Shown here: one piece after another, positions 25,341 through 33,100 of the stretch
How positions within the stretch are numbered: position 1 is the stretch's first letter
Layout: every line of letters starts with the position of its first letter
IMG/VR virus record: IMGVR_UViG_3300042197_003187
Span: 1 to 40,631 of that record
Reading direction: 5' to 3' (one strand)
Origin: a virus
DNA length: 40,631 nt
Position numbers and translations under genes: made by a program
Notes under the pieces: generated by a model
What the model saw: only the letters and a program-made list of their open reading frames with translations
What the model was told of the DNA's origin: nothing
The model's database searches: none

Positions 25341-26786
25341 CTACAGCGGGGTACCGAAGGGCTGCCGGCGCTCGCGGGCGCGACGGGCGGCGCGCTCGGG
25401 CTCTAGGGCTCGTTGCAGCTGCGGAACTTTGACCCCGAGAGCTTTGGCTGCCTCGCTCATGTTGATGAGCCCGCGCTCCATGGCTTGGCGCGGAGCTGTA
25501 CGGGCGTTGGCCGTCAGGATACGGCGGGTCAGGCCGGGGATGCGGGGTTGATCGGCACCGCTGACGAAGCGGGAGCGGGGTATGCGGTCCTCCGCGAGGA
25601 GTTCGCGCTCGAGTGCGTCGTGGTAGCGCTTGACTGCGATCTCAAAGCGCTCGGTGTTGTCTGCGCCGCCGTAGGTAGCAAGTGCTTTTGCCTGCTTTTC
25701 TACGTTAGCTAATACGCCTTTGTATTTGTTAGTAAAATCAGCGCCGCGTGAGCTAAAACCTAAGAAGTCGGGAAGCCTACCCATATCGTACATCAAATTC
25801 ATTACGCCGTTGCGATAGTGTGCTGGCTGCCTGCCGTCGTGTAGTTCTGTGGCGTAGCCGAAGTCGATCAATGCTACTTTTTTGCTCTTAGCATTAACCA
25901 TGAGATTTCCGTTATGGATGTCTCCGTGGGCTAAGCCGGCTGTGTGTAGCTTGCGGAACTCGCGCGCGATTTTTGTTTTAACAATTAGTGGTGCATTTGA
26001 AGCGTTACCGTATGAGTCGCGGTATTCCTTACCCAAAGTCTTGTAGCCCTTCATATGGGTCAGTACGAGAGTCTGCGATCTGACTTCGCCATCGATGTCT
26101 CTGACTGCTTGCATACGCAACGGCGAAGGAACATTGACGCCAGCATGATCAGCTAGATCCAAGCGCCTGAACTCGCTGGCTACATCGTCCTCGTCGCCGT
26201 TGCGGAACAGTTTGATGCCGTACTTCTCGGATGGGTGAACGAAGTAGGTGCCAAAAGCTCCTGCACCTGCTTGGCAGCGTGGTTGGTTGACGTAGCCTCC
26301 CGCAGATGCGAGGCCCTGGCTGCCGGTAGACACCAAGGCGAGGGCGTGCATAGCCCCGGTGGAAAGGCCGTACCAATCGGTATCGGCGTCAAATTTCCCC
26401 GGGGCTTGGGTCTTTCCCAGGCCACCGCCGCATTCAGCAGCGCGGCGGCGCTGGTTGATCTGGTCCTGGACATCCCACGTCTGGCCTCCTGCGAGGGCTT
26501 CGTCGACGAGGCGCTGAGCTTCGTCCTCGGTGAGCTTGGGGTTGTTCAGCTTGTTGGCGGGGTTTTTGTCCCACGCCTCTTTGGTCATGTACTTACTGGC
26601 GATGGCGGCACCTCCTGCTACTACGCCTGCGACGAGAGCGACTTTAGCAGCTGTTTTGAGGGTTTCTGCTGTTATACCGCTTGCGTTTTTAGTGCATTTG
26701 TGCGCTTTGGGGATGTGGGAATTGCCGCAGGGCTTCCCCGGGCCGCCGGAGGGGGCGTCGTTCCTTACCAGGCCGAGGACTTTCCC
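25341..26786 (-). CDS. Kinase-like cargo protein, probably made by -1 frameshift from the preceding gene
   Basis: The frame is open from 26852 to the stop at 25341. Only two GTG codons (26852, 26834) could start it. Neither has a ribosome binding site and both lie inside the 239-aa gene. It joins that gene in the -1 frame at GGGAAAG 26780-26786, giving a predicted 714-aa fusion. Numbering from 26852, the order is: motif CGNSHIPKAHKC (42-53), hydrophobic helix VALVAGVVAGGAAIAS (71-86), a linker, then a kinase-like domain with glycine-rich GAGAFGT (196-202), Lys214, Glu227, HGDIHNGN (309-316) and DFG (330-332). These match Bud32/RIO/LPS-kinase-like enzymes and all catalytic residues are present. 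The domain is AT-richer than its surroundings. Substrate unknown. Head-operon location suggests virion delivery. Confidence 0.8.
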   Translation of the reverse strand, partial: GKVLGLVRNDAPSGGPGKPCGNSHIPKAHKCTKNASGITAETLKTAAKVALVAGVVAGGAAIASKYMTKEAWDKNPANKLNNPKLTEDEAQRLVDEALAGGQTWDVQDQINQRRRAAECGGGLGKTQAPGKFDADTDWYGLSTGAMHALALVSTGSQGLASAGGYVNQPRCQAGAGAFGTYFVHPSEKYGIKLFRNGDEDDVASEFRRLDLADHAGVNVPSPLRMQAVRDIDGEVRSQTLVLTHMKGYKTLGKEYRDSYGNASNAPLIVKTKIAREFRKLHTAGLAHGDIHNGNLMVNAKSKKVALIDFGYATELHDGRQPAHYRNGVMNLMYDMGRLPDFLGFSSRGADFTNKYKGVLANVEKQAKALATYGGADNTERFEIAVKRYHDALERELLAEDRIPRSRFVSGADQPRIPGLTRRILTANARTAPRQAMERGLINMSEAAKALGVKVPQLQRALEPERAARRARERRQPFGTPL

Positions 26787-27484
26787 GGCGTAAGCGCGTC
26801 GTCGCGGCGGGATACCTTGCCGCTGCAGCGCCACTTGGTGCGCGACAAGCACAGCGGAGTGTTGCGATCGGGCCCGCTGCAGTCCTTGCCGTGGGACTTC
26901 ATGTCGCCGAAGCTGCGGGCGCAGTAGCGGTCGCCTTTGGCGGTGCCGGGGGCGATGGTGTAGCCCTTAGCGCCGTAGCGGACGCGGTTCTTGCGGCCGG
27001 TCTCGGGGTTGGTGACGGTCTTGGAGTACTTCTTGCCGTCCTCGGCGTCGAAGCCTGCTGCCCAAACGTCGGTTTTGGAGCTCACCATGACAGGGGCGCC
27101 GGTGCGCTCCTTGCGTGGGTCTTCGCGGCGCTTGCGGGCGACGAGGCGGCGGCGCTCAGCAGGGGAAAGCGCCATCGCTTTGGCGGCCGGGAGGCATTTG
27201 GGCTTGCCTTCGCCCTCGGTGCGGTCGCCACAGGAGCCGAGGATGCGGCCGGTGCTGCTCATGCGCACCCACTTCTCCTTGAACCACTTGTCGAGGGCGT
27301 CGTTACGGAAGGTGCCGCCGCGCTTTTTGTACTCGCGGACCATCCAGGCGTTGGCGTAGGCGCTCGGGTAGATCTTGAACTTGCGTTTGGCCTCGGCTTT
27401 GACAGCGGCGTGCAGCTTGGCGTCGGCGAAAACGACCCCGCGGGCATCGGCGCGTAGGCGCAGGGTCGCGGGGGTGAGGTTCAT
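26765..27484 (-). CDS. Basic Cys-containing protein upstream of a frameshift (239 aa)
   Basis: ATG 27484 overlaps the previous stop by 4 bases. Residues about 36-76 (FKIYPSAYANAWMVREYKKR, DKWFKEKWVRM) and 85-120 (CGD...KPKCLPAAKAMALSPAE, then ERRRLVARKRRED) follow a pattern I associate with small basic proteins, DUF5872-like, in phages and giant viruses. Residues about 186-223 hold a second Cys cluster (DRYCARSFGDM, NTPLCLSRTKWRCSGK). Residues 136-145 carry SKTDVWAAGF, shared with two neighbours. The protein has at least seven cysteines and a high charge, so nucleic acid or metal binding is possible. The short tail after RCSGK contains GGGAAAG four codons before the last sense codon. Confidence 0.75.
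   Translation of the reverse strand: MNLTPATLRLRADARGVVFADAKLHAAVKAEAKRKFKIYPSAYANAWMVREYKKRGGTFRNDALDKWFKEKWVRMSSTGRILGSCGDRTEGEGKPKCLPAAKAMALSPAERRRLVARKRREDPRKERTGAPVMVSSKTDVWAAGFDAEDGKKYSKTVTNPETGRKNRVRYGAKGYTIAPGTAKGDRYCARSFGDMKSHGKDCSGPDRNTPLCLSRTKWRCSGKVSRRDDALTPGKSSAW
26780..26786 (-). other. Predicted -1 frameshift site GGGAAAG in the cargo block
   Basis: The zero frame reads CCG GGA AAG TCC and reaches TAA four codons later. The heptamer G GGA AAG is the same slippery sequence known from lambda G/GT. The -1 frame (GGG AAA GTC CTC) is open for a further 479 codons and encodes the kinase-like protein. GC-rich sequence directly downstream (CCGGCGGCCCGGGG) could form a stimulatory structure. 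I have not folded it. Confidence 0.72.
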
Positions 27485-28224
27485 GGCTCGAAGCCGGCGG
27501 CCCAGACGGAATCGGAGCGCTTGGTTTTAGCTGCGCCCTTGCGGGTGGTCTTGCTGCCGCTCTTGTAGCCCATCTTGTTGAGGGTGCCGTAGATGTAGGC
27601 GGCGGCGCGTTCGCCTTTGAGGCCCCTGGCTGCAGCCTGTTTAGCGAGCTCGGCTTCCATCGCGGCAACTTTGGTACCGCGGGGATCCATGCGGGATTCG
27701 CTGTCGTTCGACATGGAGTCCAGACCCGGGGGGCGTTTGGCGGAGGGGCCACGATAAAGGCGCTCAAGGGAGGCGCGCTGCCTGGAGCGACGTGCTGTCC
27801 GGGCCATGGAGGCGGCGCCTACGGCGGTGCCGATGGCACTACCGCCTGCGCTGATTGCGCGGAAGGTGGCTTCCTTCTTCAGGCGAGCTTTGCCTGCTGC
27901 ACTGCTGGTTTCTTGTGCTTTGGCAAAGGTGTTGAGGGCGCCGGCTGCTTTGAACGCAGTGCTGGCCGCGCCAAAACCGGCGACCAGGCCTGAACCGCCG
28001 CCTGCGGCCAGACCAGCGAGAGGTGCGAGGGCACCGGCGGCCGCTGCGACGTTTGCAGCGGTGCGGAGACGCTGGGCGGCCTTGGTGTTAGGGGTGACGT
28101 TGCCGCGCTTGTACTGCTGTGGCTGCACTTTCTGCGCCGCACCCTTGGTGCACTTTTCGCCCTCGGAGATGGATCCGCGGCCACATTTGAGGTCGAGACG
28201 GATGGAGGCTGGAGTCAGGGTCAT
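27481..28224 (-). CDS. Basic Ala/Gly-rich protein with CGxxxI motif (247 aa)
   Basis: Starts MTLTPASIRLDLKCGRGSIS, with the motif CGRGSISEGEKC at residues 14-25. Residues about 57-100 are hydrophobic and Ala/Gly-rich (AANVAAAAGALAPLAGLAAG), followed by GSAIGTAVGAASMA, so one to three membrane-active helices are possible. The C-terminal third is basic with GERAAAYIYGTLNKMGYKSG, a helical pattern also seen in small phage and host proteins, and ends in SDSVWAAGFEP. It lies three bases after the 241-aa gene and overlaps the next by 4 bases. No enzyme domain. It may be an internal head or membrane-targeting protein. Confidence 0.72.
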   Translation of the reverse strand: MTLTPASIRLDLKCGRGSISEGEKCTKGAAQKVQPQQYKRGNVTPNTKAAQRLRTAANVAAAAGALAPLAGLAAGGGSGLVAGFGAASTAFKAAGALNTFAKAQETSSAAGKARLKKEATFRAISAGGSAIGTAVGAASMARTARRSRQRASLERLYRGPSAKRPPGLDSMSNDSESRMDPRGTKVAAMEAELAKQAAARGLKGERAAAYIYGTLNKMGYKSGSKTTRKGAAKTKRSDSVWAAGFEP

Positions 28225-28227
28225 GGC

Positions 28228-28953
28228 TCAGACGTCGTAGGTGCTGGAGCTGGAGGAGAAGCCATCCGCCCATACATTAGAGGTGTTTTTTCGTAGGATT
28301 TTGTCTATTTCCCCTGCTTGTTTAATAGAAAGATTAGTCAGCTCCTGACGTGAAGCTCCTTTAGCTTTCGCTTTTTCGTACTGTTTCTTCCACTTAGGAT
28401 TCATAGCTTTAATCTCAGCCTGTGCTGCTCGGCTGTTCGCACGATTGCGCTTATAGGCTCGCACCACTTTTTGAACAGGGTTTACTTTCTGCGCCGCACC
28501 CTTGGTGCACTTTTCGCCCTCGGAGATGGAGCCCTTGCCACATTTGAGGTCGAGACGCTCGGCGGCATCAAGGCGGGCTCGGATGTAGGTGGTGCTGCGG
28601 TCCTGAATGCCGAGCTCGCAGGCATCGAGGTACTCGAGGGGGCTGAGCGAGTCGCCGCGCTTGCGCATCGGGCCACAGTTGCCGTCGCATTTGCCACCCT
28701 TCTTGCTGCTGCAACCGCACTCGGCGTCCATGGGCTTCTTGCCGTAGGCGCCATCCATGGGCGCCTTGGTTGCCTTGGAGCCCTTAGCGCTGCGCTTGCG
28801 GGAATGGCCAGGCTGCATGGCCATGTCCATCTCCTCTTCTTCCTCTTCGCCCTCCTCGGGCTCCATGTTGCGAGAGCGGGCGGCCATGGCGCGGCCTTCG
28901 CGGATGCCCTTCTCGTAGGCCTCGGATTTGTAACGGCGGGCGGTGGCGGGCAT
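28228..28953 (-). CDS. Acidic/basic Cys-rich protein with CGxxxI motif (241 aa)
   Basis: Start chosen at ATG 28953 (MPATARRYKSEAYEKGIREG). An upstream in-frame start at 29025 would add 24 poor residues. The order is: a basic helix, an acid run (EPEEGEEEEEEMDM), a Lys-rich stretch, a Cys cluster (AECGCSSKKGGKCDGNCG), then SPLEYLDACELGIQDRSTTY, the motif CGKGSISEGEKC, a basic helical part and a C-terminal NVWADGF motif. It is the first minus-strand gene after the head morphogenesis gene and the small plus-strand gene. Its last third is AT-richer than the first two thirds, which suggests a mosaic origin. Function unknown. Confidence 0.72.
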   Translation of the reverse strand: MPATARRYKSEAYEKGIREGRAMAARSRNMEPEEGEEEEEEMDMAMQPGHSRKRSAKGSKATKAPMDGAYGKKPMDAECGCSSKKGGKCDGNCGPMRKRGDSLSPLEYLDACELGIQDRSTTYIRARLDAAERLDLKCGKGSISEGEKCTKGAAQKVNPVQKVVRAYKRNRANSRAAQAEIKAMNPKWKKQYEKAKAKGASRQELTNLSIKQAGEIDKILRKNTSNVWADGFSSSSSTYDV

Positions 28954-28998
28954 GGCTAAGAGCCCCGAGTATTGCTTCACACAGCGTAGCTGCTCTGT

Positions 28999-29004
28999 GT
29001 TATA
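28999..29004 (-). promoter_or_regulatory. Possible minus-strand -10 element TATAAC
   Basis: TATAAC lies 46 bases upstream of the 28953 start, in the 87-bp gap between divergent genes. The matching -35 region is weak. A promoter here would let the 24-29 kb block be expressed apart from the portal genes. Confidence 0.3.
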
Positions 29005-29040
29005 GGGGCCGATAGGCTGAAGCAACTGTGGGTCTAAACC

Positions 29041-29280
29041 ATGAACTTGCTTCGACTGGTCGCTGGGAGTGGTGCAACTTCTGGGTTGCTAATTGGACAG
29101 CTTGTATTTGCTACTTTCTTTGTAGGTTCGTGTGAGCTGCCTAACCTATTGAACAGAGGTAGCGCTAATGCGTGCCTCGATAGGTGGATGACTACAGCTG
29201 CGCTGTTCTTTCCATCTGGTGTGGCAGGTACTGGTGCGAATGTCGCTCTCGACAAAGCCAAGCGACGCTTTCTGGGCTGA
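29041..29280 (+). CDS. Small two-helix membrane protein on the plus strand (79 aa)
   Basis: MNLLRLVAGSGATSGLLIGQ leads into a first hydrophobic segment ending LVFATFFVGSC. A short loop with C and W (SANACLDRW) follows, then a second hydrophobic segment (TTAALFFPSGVAGTGANVAL) and a basic tail (KAKRRFLG). VGSC near residue 31 is a weak lipobox-like site. Small proteins with this layout are common in cyanophages. It ends exactly against the stop of the minus-strand head morphogenesis gene at TGATCA, as the XRE gene does. The overlapping minus-strand frame has no recognisable features. It could be a holin-like or envelope protein, but nothing proves lysis. Confidence 0.6.
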   Translation: MNLLRLVAGSGATSGLLIGQLVFATFFVGSCELPNLLNRGSANACLDRWMTTAALFFPSGVAGTGANVALDKAKRRFLG

Positions 29281-30144
29281 TCAATCGAACGGCTGAGGGG
29301 CGAACTGCTCGAAGACTGCGGCTTTGTTGAGGTCAGCGGGGCCGACGGTCGGCACCCGGGAGACTTCCTCGCGATGGCGGCGAGGAAGAGCTGCGTACTC
29401 GGGGTCGATGGCAGCAATCTCGGGGTCCCAGGGTGCTAGGTAGCAGCGGCAGCGCGGGTGGGCTGGTGCATTAGTACTAGCGCGCCTGTAGATGCGGCCG
29501 GCGCGGGCGTTGCAGATGGGGCAGGTGCGGTCGTCGCTTGTGGCATACCACATGACGAGGTCAATGCCGTTAGCGGCGTAGTACTGGTTGCTGGCGGAGT
29601 TGTAAGCGCGGAGCGACTCGGTGCGGGCGATGACGTCGGCGCGGGATTTCACCACGCCGAGGCGCAGGCGCAGGTCGTTGGTGATGGCGTCGGTGGGGCG
29701 GCCTTCGGCGATGCCCTGGGCAACGAGCTCGGTGGCGGTGGTGGCGAAAGCTTCACCGTGGCGGCGGAGATAGCCGCGGGCCTGTGCTGCGGCGGCCACG
29801 GTGGCCTCGATGGGGATCGAAACGTCGATGCGCCGTCGATCGGGGGCGATGTCGCGCAGAAGTTCTCGGGCGACGCCGGTGCCGCTGCGTTCGGAACTGC
29901 GCAGGAGGCTACGTAGGACACGGTCGTAGCCGTCAGTGCGGTCCGGGCGGAAGGCGGGGATCAGCTGGCGGAACTCTTGGAGGAGGGCGACGTTGCGGTC
30001 GGCGGCTGGCGTGCCGCTGCGCAGCTGAATGCGGGTGCGGCGGAGGAGGCGATTGAAGCTGGTATCGAGGATGCGGTTGAACTGGGTGATGGTGACGTCC
30101 TCGGAGCGACGGAGGGCGGAGTTGTAGCGCTCAAGGAGTTGCAT
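29281..30144 (-). CDS. Head morphogenesis protein, SPP1 gp7/Mu F-like (287 aa)
   Basis: ATG 30144 shares one base with the stop of the 1148-aa gene (TAATG). The N-terminal two-thirds is helical (LLERYNSALRRSEDVTITQF and onward). The C-terminal part carries the family signature: SRADVIARTESLRAYNSASN, then MWYATSDDRTCPICNARAG (Cys208, Cys211) and a HPRCRCYLAPWD segment (His229, Cys232, Cys234), which likely bind zinc. In this family the protein works with the portal in proheads and is often injected with DNA. In most relatives this gene directly follows the portal. Here the 1148-aa gene is inserted between them. Confidence 0.88.
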   Translation of the reverse strand: MQLLERYNSALRRSEDVTITQFNRILDTSFNRLLRRTRIQLRSGTPAADRNVALLQEFRQLIPAFRPDRTDGYDRVLRSLLRSSERSGTGVARELLRDIAPDRRRIDVSIPIEATVAAAAQARGYLRRHGEAFATTATELVAQGIAEGRPTDAITNDLRLRLGVVKSRADVIARTESLRAYNSASNQYYAANGIDLVMWYATSDDRTCPICNARAGRIYRRASTNAPAHPRCRCYLAPWDPEIAAIDPEYAALPRRHREEVSRVPTVGPADLNKAAVFEQFAPQPFD

Positions 30145-33100
30145 TAGGTGGGGCGCCGTAAGTCTTGACGTACTGCTTCGTGAAACGCTAGCAAGTCTTT
30201 TTGAGTGAGTGCTTCTCCTTTGCTTATCTTTGTTTGTAGTGCTTTTTTGCGGTTTGCCATTGCGGTGTATAGCGGCGTATTCGTGTCTTTTGCTGCACTC
30301 ATTAAGTTGTTTATATCGGATAGGCCGTTTTTAGCTGTAGCGCCAGCATTACCGAAGTCTATTATCTTTACGTCATTGCCTTTAGTTAGGACATTACCCA
30401 TGTGTAGGTCACCATGGGAATAGCCTAGACGGTGCATCTTTTCTACTTCACGTAAAGCTCCTTGTACAGCTTTACCGCGCTGCTCAGATGTAAGCGATTT
30501 AACCGTGTCGTAGCCTTTTAGGTAGTCCATCATGACTACGCCTTTATTCGGGTCTGCGTTGTGGATTTTAGGAACGCTGATACCTGCAGCGTGCAGGGCG
30601 TTCTGTGTGTTTACCTCGTTAGCAAAGGCCGCTTTGTCTACTTTACCTTTAGGCGTCTTAATTACGTACTTATCGTCTTGCGAAATCCAGGTGCGACCGC
30701 TGACGCCCTCGGTGAGGTACTTGGCTCCCTGAGGCGGGTTGTTTTTGTCAAATGGTTTCGCGTTAGCAAATATGCGTTGGGCAGCTGGTGTCCATTTAGG
30801 AGCAGTGATCGCTAAGGCAGCAGCACCGGCAGCGGCAGCGGCGAGGGCTAAGCGCTTATTGCTACCGCCCTCTTTAGGCTTTTTTGCGGTCGCTGTGCCT
30901 CCAGCAGTCTTGCTGCAGTTGTGTGCTTTGGGTATGTGAGAAGCACCGCAGGGTTTGCCTGTAGCTGCGTCGGCACGGTCACCCCGGATCAGACCCGCCA
31001 TGTATCCCATCTGCTCCTCGGGGATCTTGGTGAACTTGCCCTGGTTCTTCAGCGCCCACAGGCGGTCGGTCTTCAACCCAGTGATGGCCTGGAAGCCCAT
31101 GCCCTCATAGATCGATTTACGCTTGGCGCCTTTGCCGTCGTCCTTGTGGGGGACTGCGAAAAGGACAGCGTTCTCGGGGAGCATCTCCAGCTGCGATTGG
31201 TACATCGCCTTGGTTGTGCGGATCAGCTGCTTGGCCTGGGCGCTGGGCATGCCACCGGCAGCGTCGTACTTGCTGTCGATCGTGAAGCCGAGGCCGTACT
31301 GGGGGAACTTGCTGACGTTGCCTTTGCGCTCTGAACCAAAAGTCAGAAGGCTGTCGCCGATGGACCCCACCGAGAGGTGGGTGCCGTTGGGGGTCACCCA
31401 GGTGGAGAAGTTGTTCTTGATGTCGACAGCGCGAATCTGCGAGCCCTGAGCACGGAGCGCCATGTGGGCGGCGGCGAGCTTGGCATCGCCGACTAACTGA
31501 CGCGCAGGATCGCGGAACTTCTCAGGCAACTTGTCGAGGCCCTCTTTGACTTGCGGAGCCGAGAGGCCTCGGATGGCTTTCTGGCTGAGGGACGGTACCA
31601 GCGTTTGGCGCTGCTTGTAGGCGAGGAGGCCGCCAACGGTAAGAGCAGCGCCGGCGGCTGCGACGGCTAGGGCTGCACCGGTGCGGGCCGAGGGCTTACC
31701 GCTCTCGGTGGGCTGTGCAGTTGCAGCGGCGCCTCCGCTCTTCCGGCACTCATGTGCTTTCGGGATGTGCGAGGCGCCGCAGGGCTTTCCCTCGGCGTCG
31801 ATGCGGGCGTCGCCGCGTTGGCGGCGAGCGATCTCGGAGCGGGCGGCGCGGTAGGAGGCCTCGAGGCTCATGTCCTCCCCGCGGCGCTGGGCGGCTTCGC
31901 GGAGGGTGCGGGCAAGGTCGGTGATTTGGGCCTGGGGGCTGCGGCGGCCCCGGGGTGGGGTAGTCGGAGCCGCGGCGCGGGTGCTGGTGGCGGGCTGGCC
32001 TGCGGCCTGAACCGGCACCAGGCGCTCGAAGCCGTTCTGCTGCAAATAGCGGGTGGCATCAGCGAGACCGGTGATGTCGCGGCCGGCGAGCTCGGAGGCA
32101 GCGGTGCGTGTCTCTCGATCCGAGAGGCTGAAGGTGCTGCTGCCGCTTACCTGGCGGGCGAAGTACTCCTTCGAGATGGCGTCGCTGAGGCCTTGACCAA
32201 TGCGGCTGGTGACGTTCTCGGGCTTCGCCAAGCGCTGAGCGAGGTAGCGAGCGTGACCGATGCGGGCGCTATTGAGTAGATCGCTGTAGCCAGCGCGGCG
32301 CTGCTCTGTAGGTATGGCGACGCCGGGCGTCTGGCGAACTTCGTCGGCGATGCGACCGAAGTACTGGTCAAACCCGTCTCGGGTCTCGCGGTAGATGCGG
32401 TTAGCGAGCTCGGTTCGGCTCACTGCGGCTTCCCGGGTGCGCGGAGCGGCACCGAGGATCTGATTCAGGTTGCCGACAGCGCGTTCGCGAACGTTCTCGG
32501 GGAAGTTGGCAGTGCTGGGGCCGACGAGGCGGTTGAGAAAGCGCGTGCGAGCTTCGGCGTCGTTGATGTTGACGCCCTGCTGACGGGCAAGAGCTTGCAG
32601 GCTGGCAGCTTCGCGGTTCAGCGAGCTCGTGAGGGCGCGGCGGACGTCGGTGTCAGTAGCACCGGCGCCTAGGCGAAAACCAAACTGCCGCGACAGGTAT
32701 TCGTGGGTGGCGGGCTCGGAGAAGGTGCTGCCATCACCAGCACCGGCGGCATTGGTGCGCTTGGTGCTCCAGAAGGCTTCGAGACTCTGCTGCCGCCAGG
32801 TTTCTGCGTTGGCACCGCGGGCGGCTGCACTGACGTCGACAGCGCCGACGCGATTGAGCAGCACGCGGGCGTTGCCGTAGTCGGTTGCGCGGCGCTCGAG
32901 CTCGGTGGGGGTGCGAAGCAGTGCGGCACTGAGGGCTGCGGGTCCTGTGGCGGCCTCGGTGGCAGCGCGAGCCGCGGCAGCCCCGGCGGCTGCGGCACCG
33001 GCGGCCCGGCGTTCAGCGCGGGCGCCGCGGATGCCCGGGGTGGCATCCAGGATGCGGTTGATGCCGGCAGCAACGGCGTCGTCGATCTGGCGGCCCACGC

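Noticed and set aside
26834-26852. Independent GTG start for the kinase-like frame
   Set aside because: Two GTG codons exist, but neither has a ribosome binding site and both would need 70-88 bases of overlap with the upstream gene. The in-phase GGGAAAG explains the arrangement better. Not formally excluded.
29034-29417. Minus-strand frame of 127 codons over the small plus-strand gene
   Set aside because: Overlaps the end of the head morphogenesis gene and has shuffled Ser/Pro/Leu composition. The plus-strand frame has coherent membrane segments instead.
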